62,042 nucleotides of DNA from Enhydrobacter aerosaccus (GCA_903915535.1 CAIWTJ010000215.1:1-62042); one strand, 5' to 3'. Positions 37,201 through 45,573 are shown, counted from the first letter of the stretch. Made by a program: numbers and translations. The notes: a model not told the origin generated them from the letters alone.

Positions 37201-37228
37201 CGGCGAAGAGATTTTTCTTCCGGGCCGC

Positions 37229-37254
37229 CCATTAAACAAATGGGAATTTAATGG
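37229..37254. terminator. Inverted repeat after the dpp-like operon
   Basis: CCATTAAA (37229-37236) pairs with TTTAATGG (37247-37254) across CAAATGGGAA; a competing CCCATT/AATGGG pairing overlaps it. It lies 28 bases past the last stop of the operon. There is no T run, so termination is tentative. Confidence 0.35.
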
Positions 37255-37413
37255 CACCGATTTCCAGAACTGAGTTGTTTCAAGGAGTTAGTGGATAGGG
37301 TCGCTGACCCCAAATGGGACCCGCGCGCGCCACGCTCGATCTGCCCCACAGTGCAGCGTCTCCCGTGGCCCCCGCGCTTCAGCCGCAGCCCAGGGTCCGG
37401 GTCCCCGCAAGGG

Positions 37414-37436
37414 AATATTGCGTATTACGCATTATT
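37414..37436. repeat. 23-base near-perfect palindrome at the edge of an AT-richer insert
   Basis: TGCGTATTACGCA (37419-37431) is perfect around a central T. The flanks AATA and TATT also pair after one mismatch on each side, giving symmetry over 37414-37436. It sits between the convergent ends of the dpp-like operon and the nucleotidyltransferase gene. It may be an operator, a recombination site remnant or a bidirectional terminator; nothing nearby decides. Confidence 0.4.
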
Positions 37437-37470
37437 TGTCAAGTCCGCCTACGCAAGCCAGCCCTCGGGC

Positions 37471-38073
37471 TCAGGTCGAGCAGGAGCGGGTGCCGAGCCA
37501 GTTTACGAAAGCGGTCTTATCCCGCACCCCCCAATCGACAACCGCTTCGTAGACGAGGGCACTGGAGGCGATTGGCGGGGCCTCTCGTGGAGATCTTTCC
37601 AGTTCTCTTTTGATGGTCAAGATCGCTTCACGATGCTCATCGGTTATTCTCGGCAGCAAGGTGCGCAAGTGTGCGAGATCGGGTTGCCGATCAGGCTCAT
37701 CGATGAACCAAACATCGAGGTTCCAATCTTCGCCGCTGAGGGTGCGGGCGCATATTCCCAAGTAGAGGCCATCAGGATATTCCGGCTCATTGGCTTTCCA
37801 ATCAGCACTATCGTTTCTGAAACGAACGCCGCCGACATGGTCAGTCGTGATTAATAGTGCAGCGAGACCGGCAATGGAATGGCGAGTGGCTTCATCAAGG
37901 GCTTTGCAAATGACCGTAATGTCGATGTCGCGGCGAACCATCAATCCCATTGCCGAACTTCCGACCCGAACGGGACGACCGACTCGCTCAAGCATCGGCA
38001 AGAGGCCAAGCAATTCAACAACGCTGTCGGCCTTCTTTTGCAGCAAATCTTGGTCAGCCAATGATTTCGACAT
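37471..38073 (-). CDS. Nucleotidyltransferase-fold protein, function unknown
   Basis: A 200-residue protein starting MSKSLADQDLLQKKAD. VGSSAMGLMVRRDIDITVI (about residues 38-56) gives the GS...DxD pattern of the polymerase-beta-like nucleotidyltransferase fold, and LDVWFIDEPDRQPD (about 129-142) could hold the third acidic residue. It may be a stand-alone antibiotic or nucleotide modifier or a MNT-like protein; no HEPN partner gene is adjacent. Its base composition is visibly less GC-rich than the flanking genes, which points to transfer. It ends in an intergenic stretch with palindromes. Confidence 0.7.
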   Translation of the reverse strand: MSKSLADQDLLQKKADSVVELLGLLPMLERVGRPVRVGSSAMGLMVRRDIDITVICKALDEATRHSIAGLAALLITTDHVGGVRFRNDSADWKANEPEYPDGLYLGICARTLSGEDWNLDVWFIDEPDRQPDLAHLRTLLPRITDEHREAILTIKRELERSPREAPPIASSALVYEAVVDWGVRDKTAFVNWLGTRSCST

Positions 38074-38099
38074 GGTCGCCGTTCGTTCGGGCCGATAAT

Positions 38100-39296
38100 T
38101 TAGGCTTGCCGCGCGCCCGGCGCGGTGTCGCGCAGATAGGTGAGGGCAGCCTGCACACCACCCGCCTTGTGCGGCACCTTGGCGAGGCCCAGCGCCATCT
38201 CGACGCCGCTCAGCGCCCCCATCAGCATCAGGTCGTTGAAGTCGCCGAGATGGCCGATGCGGAACACCTTTCCCGCGACCTTCGACAGGCCCTGGCCGAG
38301 CGACATGTTGAAGTTCTCGAGCGCGATCTTGCGGAAGGCGTCGGCGTCGTGGCCTTCGGGCATCATGATCGCGGTGAGGGAGCCCGAGTAGGCCTTGGGA
38401 TCGCTGCACAGGATCTCGAGGCCCCAGGCGGTGACGGCGATGCGCGTGGCCTCACCGTGGCGCGTGTGGCGCGCGAACACCGAGTCGAGGCCTTCCTCGA
38501 GCAGCATGTCGCAGGCCTCGCTCAGGCCGTAGAGCAGGTTGGTGGCGGGCGTGTAGGGGAACCAGCCATTCGCGTTGACGGCCAGCATGTCGTCCCAGCT
38601 CCAGAACGACTTCAGCATCTTGGAATTCTTCGAGGCCGCGATCGCCTTCTCGCTCACGGCATTGAAGGAAAGACCGGGCGGCAGCATCAGGCCCTTCTGC
38701 GAGCCCGCCACCGTCACGTCGACGCCCCAGGCGTCATGGCGATAGTCGACTGAGCCCAGCGACGAGATCGTGTCGACCAGCAGCAGGGCGGGGTGCTTGG
38801 CGGCATCGATGGCGCGGCGCACCGCACCGATGTCGCTCACCACGCCGGTCGAGGTCTCGTTGTGCACGATGCACACGGCCTTGATCGTGTGGCCGGTGTC
38901 CTCCTTCAGGCGCTTCTCGATGGCGGCCGGATCGGCGGGCTTGCGCCAGTCGCCGCCCATGAACTCCGACTTGATGCCGAGCTTGTCGGCCATCTTCTTC
39001 CACAGCGAGGCGAAGTGACCGGTCTCCCACATCAGCACCAGGTCGCCGGGCGACAAAGTGTTCACCAGGGCCGCTTCCCACGCGCCCGTGCCGGACGCCG
39101 GATAGACGATGACCGGCTGCTTGGTCTGGAAGACCTGGCGGACGCTGCGCAGGACCTTCTTGGCCAGCGCGTTGAACTCGGGCCCGCGGTGATCGATCGT
39201 CGGGTTGTCCATGGCGCGCAGGATGCGGTCGGGGACGTTCGTCGGTCCCGGGATCTGCAGGAAGTGCCGGCCGCTCGGATGTGAATTCAGGCGCAT
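38100..39296 (-). CDS. Class V aminotransferase, serine-glyoxylate type
   Basis: A 398-residue PLP enzyme starting MRLNSHPSGRHFLQIPGPTNVPDRIL (residues 1-26) with GGGGACA before the ATG. Marks are MDNPTIDHRGPEF, PASGTGAWEAAL, VDTISSLGSVDYRHDAWGVDV and the Schiff-base lysine in AGSQKGLMLPPGLSF. The family uses serine or alanine with glyoxylate, giving glycine. Located divergently from a GntR regulator whose next gene is a D-lactate/glycolate-type dehydrogenase, it fits C2 metabolism. The start was set by the conserved IPGPTN region. Confidence 0.93.
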   Translation of the reverse strand: MRLNSHPSGRHFLQIPGPTNVPDRILRAMDNPTIDHRGPEFNALAKKVLRSVRQVFQTKQPVIVYPASGTGAWEAALVNTLSPGDLVLMWETGHFASLWKKMADKLGIKSEFMGGDWRKPADPAAIEKRLKEDTGHTIKAVCIVHNETSTGVVSDIGAVRRAIDAAKHPALLLVDTISSLGSVDYRHDAWGVDVTVAGSQKGLMLPPGLSFNAVSEKAIAASKNSKMLKSFWSWDDMLAVNANGWFPYTPATNLLYGLSEACDMLLEEGLDSVFARHTRHGEATRIAVTAWGLEILCSDPKAYSGSLTAIMMPEGHDADAFRKIALENFNMSLGQGLSKVAGKVFRIGHLGDFNDLMLMGALSGVEMALGLAKVPHKAGGVQAALTYLRDTAPGARQA

Positions 39297-39372
39297 TGTC
39301 TGTCCCCTCGCATAGTCAGGCCCTTCGACGTCGCTTAGGGCAACAGCGCACCAAGAACTGCGCTGTTGCATT

Positions 39373-39382
39373 TTGTATACAA
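39373..39382. promoter_or_regulatory. Operator-like palindrome TTGTATACAA
   Basis: A perfect ten-base palindrome lies in the 105-base divergent region between the aminotransferase and the GntR gene. Many FadR/FCD-type GntR regulators bind TTGTATACAA or close variants, so autoregulation plus control of the aminotransferase is the simplest reading. It is 19 bases before the GntR start. Confidence 0.6.
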
Positions 39383-39401
39383 CATGCCAAAGTGAGTCCA
39401 G

Positions 39402-40067
39402 ATGGATGGCTCACATTTTCCGATCGCCCGGCAGGCGCTGCCCGAGGCGGCCGCCGAACGTCTGCGCAGCCTTATTATCGAAGGCGAGCTGGCGCCCGGC
39501 GCGCGCCTGAACGAGCGCGAACTCAGCGAGCGCCTGGGCGTCTCGCGCACGCCGTTGCGCGAGGCCTTTCGCATGCTGGCGGCCGACGGCCTGCTGGTCC
39601 AGCTCCCCAACCGCGGCGCGCAGGTGGTGGCCTTGTCGCGGGACGACGTGCGCCATGCCTTCGAGGTGATGGCCTCGCTGGAAAGCCTGTCCGGCGAGCT
39701 CGCCACGCAGCGCGTGACCGACGCCGACATCGCCCAGCTGCGCGCGATGCAGGCGGAGATGGAAGCGGCCCACGCCGCGCACGACCTGCCGAACTACTAT
39801 CGCGTCAATCGCGCGATCCACGACCGCATCAACGCGATCGCCGGCAACCCGATCCTGACCCAGACCTTCAGGACCCTGAACATGCGACTGCATGCGCTGC
39901 GCTTCCGCTCGAACCTGGTGCCGGCCAAGTGGGATCAGGCCGTGGGCGAGCATCGCGACATGATCGATGCGCTCGCCACGCGCGATGGTGCGCGGCTGCG
40001 CGACATCCTCGCCCGGCACCTGAAAGCCAAGCTGCAAGCCGTCCTCGAAACCATGGATACGCCGTGA
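39402..40067 (+). CDS. GntR-family transcriptional regulator (FCD type)
   Basis: A 221-residue regulator. The N-terminal winged helix shows IIEGELAPGARLNERELSERLGVSRTPLREAFRMLAADGLL (about residues 25-65); the C-terminal half is a FadR-like FCD ligand domain with metal histidine candidates in NRAIHDRI and GEHRDM. It is divergent from the aminotransferase gene and overlaps the FAD/Fe-S dehydrogenase start by GTGA, so it probably senses a 2-hydroxy or oxo acid and governs both. Confidence 0.93.
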   Translation: MDGSHFPIARQALPEAAAERLRSLIIEGELAPGARLNERELSERLGVSRTPLREAFRMLAADGLLVQLPNRGAQVVALSRDDVRHAFEVMASLESLSGELATQRVTDADIAQLRAMQAEMEAAHAAHDLPNYYRVNRAIHDRINAIAGNPILTQTFRTLNMRLHALRFRSNLVPAKWDQAVGEHRDMIDALATRDGARLRDILARHLKAKLQAVLETMDTP

Positions 40068-42988
40068 GCGATCTCGAACAGACTCTGCGCCGCACGATCA
40101 AGGGTGATGTGCTCTTCGACCGCGCCTCGCGCGGCCGCTATTCGACCGATGCCTCGATCTATCAGATCGAACCGGTCGGCATCGTGATCCCGCGCGACGA
40201 GGGCGATCTGGCGCTGGCGCTCGACGTGGCGCGCGACGCCAAGGCCGCGATCCTGCCGCGCGGCGCCGGCACATCGCAGTGTGGCCAGACGGTAGGCAAG
40301 GCGCTGGTCATCGATTTCTCGCGCTACATGCGGGAGATCGTGGGCTTCGACAAGGATCGCGCCGAGGTCACCGTGCAGCCGGGCGTCGTGCTCGATCAGC
40401 TCAACGCCTGGCTGAAGCCGCACGGCCTCTGGTATCCCGTCGACGTCTCGACCTCGGCGCAATGCACCCTGGGCGGCATGGCGGGCAACAATTCCTGCGG
40501 CAGCCGGTCGATCCGCTACGGCAACATGGTGCACAACGTGGCGGCCATCGATGCCATCCTGGCCGACGGCACGCGCGCGCGCTTCGATTCCCGGCGCCCC
40601 GAGGACATGCAGCCCGCCGTGCGCGCCATCGCGGACCGGGTGGCGGCGCTCGCCGTGGCCGAGCAGGACGAGATCGTGCGCATGTACCCCAAGGTGCTGC
40701 GGCGCGTGGGCGGCTACAACCTCGATATCTTTTTCCCGCAGTCGGAACGGCCGTACACGACCGACAATTCGGTGAACCTGGCGCACCTGCTGGTCGGCAG
40801 CGAAGGAACGCTCGCGGTTACCGAGCGCATGACGCTCAAGCTCTCGCGCCTGCCCAAGCACAAGACCCTGGGCGTCGTGAACTTCAACTCGTTCTACAAG
40901 GCGATGGAGTCTGCGCAGCACATCGTGAAGCTGAAGCCCACGGCCGTGGAGCTGGTCGACCGCACCATGATCGAGCTGGCGCGCGCCAATCCCGCGTTTC
41001 GGCCGGTGATCGAGCGGGCGCTGATCGGTAAGCCCGAGGCGATCCTGCTGGTCGAGTTCGCGGGCGAGGAGCGCGAGGCGCAGGTCCAGGACCTCAAGCG
41101 GCTCGTCGAGCTGATGGCCGATCTCGGCCTGCCGGGCAGTGTCGTGGAAATGCCGGAGCCCGGCCCGCAGGCCGCGCTCTGGGAAGTCCGCAAGGCCGGG
41201 CTCAACATCATGATGTCGATGAAGGGCGACGGGAAGCCCGTCTCGTTCATCGAGGATTGCGCCGTGCCGCTCGAGCATCTGGCCGATTACACGCAGCGAC
41301 TGACCGACGTCTTTACCAAGCATGGCACGAAGGGCACCTGGTACGCCCACGCCTCTGTCGGCACGCTGCATGTGCGGCCGATCCTCGACATGCGCCGGGA
41401 GGGCGCTACCAAGATGCGTGCGATCGCCGAGGAGGCGTCGGCGCTGGTGCGCGAATACAAGGGCGCCTACTCGGGGGAGCACGGCGACGGCCTGGTGCGC
41501 TCGGAGTGGGTGGGCTGGCAGTTCGGTCCGCGCATCACCAAGGCGTTCGAGACGATCAAGGACCTGTTCGATCCCACCGGCAGGCTCAATCCGGGCAAGA
41601 TCGTGCGGCCGACCAGGATGGACGACCGTTCGCTGTTCCGCTTCTCGCCGGAGTACAGGAATCCCGAGCACAAGCCCGCGCTCGATTGGTCGGCGTGGGA
41701 CGTGCAGAACGATCCGCTCACCGAGGAATTGACCGAGCCCGGCACCGGCGGCGACGCGACCGGCGGCTTCGCGAAGGCCGTCGAGATGTGCAACAACAAC
41801 GGCCATTGCCGGAAGTTCGATGCCGGGACGATGTGCCCCAGCTTCCGCGTGACGCGCGACGAAGTGCATCTGACACGCGGCCGCGCCAATACGCTCCGGC
41901 TGGCGCTCTCGGGCCAGCTTGGATCGCAGGGGCTGCTGTCGGAAGCGGTCGCCGAGGCGATGGATCTCTGCGTCTCGTGCAAGGGCTGCAAGCGCGACTG
42001 CCCGACCGGCGTCGACATGGCGCGCATGAAGATCGAGGTGAAGTCGGCAAGGCGCATGTCGAAGGGCCTGTCGCTGCGCGACAAGCTGATCGGCAACCTG
42101 CCGGAGATGGCGCCCTGGGCCCGCCGCGTGCCGTGGCTGTTTAATCTCGCGAGCTTCGTCCAGCCGCTGCTGGGCTTCGCCAAGGAGCGCTCGCTGCCCA
42201 GGTGGCGCGGCGATACGTTCCTGGCCACGACCGAAGTCGATGACGTCGATGCGACGGTCGTGATCTTCGCCGACACCTTCTCGAACAATTTCGAGCCCGA
42301 GATCCTGCATGCCGCGCGGCGGGTGCTGGTGGCGGCTGGACACAGGGTCGCCGTCGCCTGGCCTGCGCTGGGCTCGCGCGCGCTCTGTTGTGGCCGCACG
42401 TACCTGGCAACCGGACAGGTCGGCAAGGCCACGGAAGAGGCCGAGCGTGTGCTCGAGGCACTGGCGCCGTTCGTCGAGCGCGGCGTGCCGGTAATCGGGC
42501 TGGAGCCTTCATGCCTTTTCACGCTGCGCGATGAATTCCTCGCCCTGGGATTGGGCGAGGCGGCGCGCAAGACGGCGGACAATGCCTTCCTGTTCGAGGA
42601 GTTTCTGGTGCGGGAAAAGAAGGCGGGGCGGCTCACGCTCGACCTCAAGCCGCTGCCCCAGAAGTCCGCGCTGCTCCACGGTCATTGCCACCAGAAGGCG
42701 TTCGGCGCGATGAGCGCGGTGCAGGAGGCGCTGGCTCTCGTGCCCGATCTCGCCGTCAGCGCCATCGAGTCGAGCTGCTGCGGCATGGCGGGCAGCTTCG
42801 GCTACGAAGCCGAGCATTATAGGACATCGATCGCCATGGCCGAACTCTCGCTGCTGCCGGCCGTGCGCAAGGCCGACGAGGCGGCGCTGGTCGTCGCCGA
42901 CGGCACCTCCTGCCGCCACCAGATCGCCGACGGCGCCGATCGTCAGGCGCTGCATGTGGCGCAGGTTCTTGATCGGGCACTCGCATAG
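40064..42988 (+). CDS. FAD- and Fe-S-containing dehydrogenase (GlcD/GlcF-like fusion, D-lactate dehydrogenase type)
   Basis: A 974-residue two-part enzyme starting GTG (VSDLEQTLRR). The N-terminal part is a VAO-type FAD domain (PRGAGTSQCGQTVGKALVIDFSR at about 65-87, GMAGNNSCGSRSIRYG at about 140-155, GSEGTLAV), ending with the catalytic-type region GEHGDGL. The C-terminal part has two Fe-S motifs, CNNNGHCRKFDAGTMCPSF and CVSCKGCKRDCP, then two CCG-like domains (ALCCGRTY, SCCGMAG). Such proteins oxidise D-lactate, glycolate or D-2-hydroxyglutarate, feeding electrons to the respiratory chain. Coupled to the upstream GntR gene. Confidence 0.92.
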   Translation: MSDLEQTLRRTIKGDVLFDRASRGRYSTDASIYQIEPVGIVIPRDEGDLALALDVARDAKAAILPRGAGTSQCGQTVGKALVIDFSRYMREIVGFDKDRAEVTVQPGVVLDQLNAWLKPHGLWYPVDVSTSAQCTLGGMAGNNSCGSRSIRYGNMVHNVAAIDAILADGTRARFDSRRPEDMQPAVRAIADRVAALAVAEQDEIVRMYPKVLRRVGGYNLDIFFPQSERPYTTDNSVNLAHLLVGSEGTLAVTERMTLKLSRLPKHKTLGVVNFNSFYKAMESAQHIVKLKPTAVELVDRTMIELARANPAFRPVIERALIGKPEAILLVEFAGEEREAQVQDLKRLVELMADLGLPGSVVEMPEPGPQAALWEVRKAGLNIMMSMKGDGKPVSFIEDCAVPLEHLADYTQRLTDVFTKHGTKGTWYAHASVGTLHVRPILDMRREGATKMRAIAEEASALVREYKGAYSGEHGDGLVRSEWVGWQFGPRITKAFETIKDLFDPTGRLNPGKIVRPTRMDDRSLFRFSPEYRNPEHKPALDWSAWDVQNDPLTEELTEPGTGGDATGGFAKAVEMCNNNGHCRKFDAGTMCPSFRVTRDEVHLTRGRANTLRLALSGQLGSQGLLSEAVAEAMDLCVSCKGCKRDCPTGVDMARMKIEVKSARRMSKGLSLRDKLIGNLPEMAPWARRVPWLFNLASFVQPLLGFAKERSLPRWRGDTFLATTEVDDVDATVVIFADTFSNNFEPEILHAARRVLVAAGHRVAVAWPALGSRALCCGRTYLATGQVGKATEEAERVLEALAPFVERGVPVIGLEPSCLFTLRDEFLALGLGEAARKTADNAFLFEEFLVREKKAGRLTLDLKPLPQKSALLHGHCHQKAFGAMSAVQEALALVPDLAVSAIESSCCGMAGSFGYEAEHYRTSIAMAELSLLPAVRKADEAALVVADGTSCRHQIADGADRQALHVAQVLDRALA

Positions 42989-43034
42989 GTAGTAGATCCG
43001 ACAACAAATAGCCAAAATTATCCTATACGACTCT

Positions 43035-43080
43035 CCCGTCATCCCGAGCGGAGCGAAGCGCAGCCGAGGGACCTATTTTT
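43035..43080 (+). repeat. Left terminal inverted repeat of the GIY-YIG element
   Basis: Starts CCCGTCATCCCGAGCGGAGC and ends CCGAGGGACCTATTTTT. Compared with the reverse complement of the right arm it differs by an A/C and a C/A exchange inside GCGAAGCGCAGCC and by one additional A in the final T run. Confidence 0.85.
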
Positions 43081-43091
43081 GGAAGAGCGTA

Positions 43092-43379
43092 GTGAGACAG
43101 CCTGTCGTTTACATGATGGCTAGTGCCACGGGTCGAGCGCTCTACATCGGCGTCACGACTGACATGGCTCGCCGATTGGCGGAACACCGAGCGGGGCAAG
43201 TCGCGCATACCGCTAAGTACAGGATCAACCGTCTTATCTTCGTCGAGCACTTCGAAACGGCGCCCGAGGCCATCGCTCGCGAGAAGCAGCTGAAGGGTTG
43301 GCGGCGGAGCAAGAAGATCTTCCTAATCAATCAGGCCAATCCTGACTGGCGAGATTTGTCCGGCGAGATCGGAAGCTGA
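43092..43379 (+). CDS. Single-domain GIY-YIG nuclease
   Basis: A 95-residue protein, nearly all of it the GIY-YIG fold. The first strand reads VVYMMAS (the GIY position), followed by ALYIGVT (YIG), the catalytic-type Arg in MARRLAEHR, His in the same helix, Tyr in KYRINRLIF and Glu in AREKQLKGW. GTG at 43092 is preceded by GGAAGAG; ATG at 43113 would cut into the first strand. It is related to YhbQ/UvrC-N-like nucleases of unknown role. It stands alone, enclosed by inverted repeats that begin about 12 bases before the start and directly after the stop. Confidence 0.92.
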   Translation: MRQPVVYMMASATGRALYIGVTTDMARRLAEHRAGQVAHTAKYRINRLIFVEHFETAPEAIAREKQLKGWRRSKKIFLINQANPDWRDLSGEIGS

Positions 43380-43423
43380 AAAAAGGTCCCTCGGCTTCGC
43401 TGCGCTCCGCTCGGGATGACGGG
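43380..43423 (-). repeat. Right terminal inverted repeat of the GIY-YIG element
   Basis: Begins with an A run and GGTCCCTCGGC immediately after the nuclease stop and ends CTCGGGATGACGGG. It is the inverted partner of 43035-43080. On the transcript it could also act as a terminator arm for the nuclease gene. Confidence 0.85.
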
Positions 43424-43476
43424 CATTTTCATTGATTTAATTGCAGCAGGACCCTCCCTGTGGCACCGTCGCGCGC

Positions 43477-44409
43477 ATGCAGCAACGATCCAGAAACCCC
43501 TATTCCAGCGCTGAAATCGACCGGTCGAGCCTCGAGCGCGACAATGAAGAGCGGATGATCGAACTGGCCTCGTCCGGCGAGGCGCGATTTGTCCCGATCG
43601 ATTCCGAAAAGAACCTCGTAAAGTCGGGCGGGATGCCCGAGGCGGTGTTCCTGCAGGGCATGATGGGCCGTGCCGTCGCGGGCGCCGCCGACCACCATAT
43701 CTTCCTGGGGTACGTCGATGGCGCGCCGTACTTCGCCGTCGATGTGACCGGCAAAGACACGCCGGTGTCGACCCTGGGCGACTTCGTCGACCTGCGCCAG
43801 GTGGGGGCGCTGCTGTTCGCCAAGGAAGGGTCGATCCTGGCCTATGCGCGCGGCATGACCTACTGGCATCGCCGCCACAAGTTCTGCGGCGTCTGCGGGT
43901 CGATCACCACGGTGGCCAAGGGCGGACACGTCCGCCGTTGCACCAACGAGAGCTGCAAGACCGAGCATTTCCCGCGCACCGATCCCGCGGTGATCATGCT
44001 CGTCCATCACGGCGACAAGTGCCTGCTGGGACGCGGCAAGCAGTTTCCACGCGGCATGCATTCCACGCTCGCGGGTTTCGTCGAGCCGGGCGAGAGCTTC
44101 GAGGATGCGGTCGCGCGCGAGGTCTACGAGGAAGTGAAGGTGAGGGTGAAGAACGTCACCTATCGCTCGTCGCAGCCGTGGCCGTTCCCGGCGTCGGTGA
44201 TGATCGGCTTCCATGCCGAAGCGGAGTCGCTCGACTACGAGGTCAATCTCGACGAGCTGGCCGAGGCACGCTGGATGAGCCGCGACGACCTCAAGCCGGA
44301 GAACATGCCCAAGGACGGTTCGTTCTTCATGCCGCGGCGCGATTCCATCGCCCGCCGCCTGATCGAGGAATGGCTCGGCCACGAGGCGGGCCCATCCATC
44401 AGCGGCTAG
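43477..44409 (+). CDS. nudC: NAD(H) pyrophosphatase NudC
   Basis: A 310-residue protein from ATG 43477 (TTG 43441 is possible). It has a C4 zinc ribbon (CGVCG and CTNESC, about residues 138-162), the Nudix box GFVEPGE...REVYEE, and the NudC-specific SQPWPFPASVM after it. NudC splits NADH and removes NAD caps from RNA. An oddity is the Nudix box glycine after REVYEE, which is Lys here (EEVKV instead of EExGU). The gene is followed by an old yellow enzyme 23 bases on. Confidence 0.93.
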   Translation: MQQRSRNPYSSAEIDRSSLERDNEERMIELASSGEARFVPIDSEKNLVKSGGMPEAVFLQGMMGRAVAGAADHHIFLGYVDGAPYFAVDVTGKDTPVSTLGDFVDLRQVGALLFAKEGSILAYARGMTYWHRRHKFCGVCGSITTVAKGGHVRRCTNESCKTEHFPRTDPAVIMLVHHGDKCLLGRGKQFPRGMHSTLAGFVEPGESFEDAVAREVYEEVKVRVKNVTYRSSQPWPFPASVMIGFHAEAESLDYEVNLDELAEARWMSRDDLKPENMPKDGSFFMPRRDSIARRLIEEWLGHEAGPSISG

Positions 44410-44432
44410 CGTAGCGTTTCGGGGGAGTAACC

Positions 44433-45566
44433 ATGGCCAAGCTTTTTTCACCGGTCGATCTGGGCGGCGTCACTCTGCCCAACCGTATCGTCGTGTCGCC
44501 GATGTGCCAGTACTCGGCCGTCGACGGCAGCGCGCAGCCCTGGCATCAGGTGCACTACGGCATGCTCTCGATGTCGGGGGCGGGCCTGTTGTGCCTTGAG
44601 GCCACCCATGTCGAGCGCGAAGGCCGCATCACCCAGGGTTGCCTCGGACTCTACAGCGACGAGAACGAAGCGGCGCTGAAGCCGGTCGTCGAATGGGTCC
44701 GTGGCTGGATGCCCAACGTGAAGCTCGGCATTCAGCTGGCGCATGCCGGCCGCAAGGCCTCGGCGCAGAGGCCGTGGAAGGGCGGCGGTCCGCTGACGCA
44801 GGCCGACGCGCCCGATCTCCCCTGGACGACATTCTCGGCGTCGGCGCTGCCGTACGATCCGGTGGCCAAGTGGCACACGCCGGTGCCGCTTGATGGCGTC
44901 GGCCTTGCGCGGGTGAAGCAGGCCTTTGTGTCCGGTGTCGAACGTAGCCTGCGGCTGGGCTTCGACGTGATCGAACTGCACGGCGCGCACGGCTATGGGC
45001 TGCACCAGTTCCTCTCGCCGCTCAGCAACGTTCGTACGGATTCGTACGGAGGGACGATGGAGAAGCGCCGGCGCTTTCCGCTCGAGGTCTTCGAGGCCTG
45101 CCGCAAACTCGTGCCGGCCGACAAGGCGCTGGGGATGCGGCTGTCCGCGACCGACTGGGTCGAGGGCGGCCTCACGATTGAGGATACGGTCGAGACGGCC
45201 AGGCAATTGAAGGCGCTGGGCTGCGATTTCATCGACGTGAGCTCGGGCGGCAACTCGCCGGCCCAGAAGATCACCGTCATGCCGGGCTATCATGTGCCGT
45301 TCGCGGCACGCGTGCGCAAAGAGGCCGGCATCAAGACCTGGGCGGTGGGCGTCATCACCGAACCGCAACAAGCCGAGCAGATCATCGCCGCCGGCGAGGC
45401 CGACTGCACCGCGCACGCCCGCGCCTTCCTGCTCGATCCGCGCTGGGGTTGGAATGCAGCCCGCGCGCTCGGTGTGGATACGCCACCCTTGCCTCTGCCC
45501 GCGGCGCGTGCGACCACTATATTGCCGTTCAAGCCTCAGCCCGCGTTGCCGAGAGCGGCCGAATAG
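44433..45566 (+). CDS. NADH:flavin oxidoreductase, old yellow enzyme family (YqjM/NamA class)
   Basis: A 377-residue TIM-barrel flavoprotein. LGGVTLPNRIVVSPMCQYSAVDG near the start, QLAHAGRKAS (about 100-109), VIELHGAHGYGLHQFLSPLSNVRTDSYGG (about 182-210) and the late CTAHARAFLLDPRW mark the thermophilic-like YqjM class. It reduces activated C=C bonds with NAD(P)H through FMN. Single gene between nudC and a response regulator; the physiological substrate is unknown. Confidence 0.94.
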   Translation: MAKLFSPVDLGGVTLPNRIVVSPMCQYSAVDGSAQPWHQVHYGMLSMSGAGLLCLEATHVEREGRITQGCLGLYSDENEAALKPVVEWVRGWMPNVKLGIQLAHAGRKASAQRPWKGGGPLTQADAPDLPWTTFSASALPYDPVAKWHTPVPLDGVGLARVKQAFVSGVERSLRLGFDVIELHGAHGYGLHQFLSPLSNVRTDSYGGTMEKRRRFPLEVFEACRKLVPADKALGMRLSATDWVEGGLTIEDTVETARQLKALGCDFIDVSSGGNSPAQKITVMPGYHVPFAARVRKEAGIKTWAVGVITEPQQAEQIIAAGEADCTAHARAFLLDPRWGWNAARALGVDTPPLPLPAARATTILPFKPQPALPRAAE

Positions 45567-45573
45567 GAGACGC

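Larger units (their letters stand above)
43035..43423 (+). mobile_element. 389-bp element: GIY-YIG gene between near-perfect terminal inverted repeats
   Basis: Arms at 43035-43080 and 43380-43423 are inverted copies over about 45 bases, with only two base differences and one extra base. Between them is just one complete small gene for a GIY-YIG nuclease. Flanks show no obvious target-site duplication. The arms resemble REP-like palindromes common in GC-rich alphaproteobacteria, and a related repeat without a gene lies at 33303-33411. That the nuclease moves or maintains the repeats is inference. Confidence 0.7.

Noticed and set aside
37301-37345. Possible tRNA-like segment in the dpp downstream region
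   Set aside because: No complete cloverleaf or T-loop GTTCNANNC could be built.
37291-37854. A 187-residue plus-strand frame
   Set aside because: It covers the opposite strand of the nucleotidyltransferase, which has a clear GS...DxD motif.
43380-43423. Right repeat of the GIY-YIG unit as a mere terminator
   Set aside because: A near-identical inverted copy lies at the 5' side of the gene, which a terminator alone would not explain.
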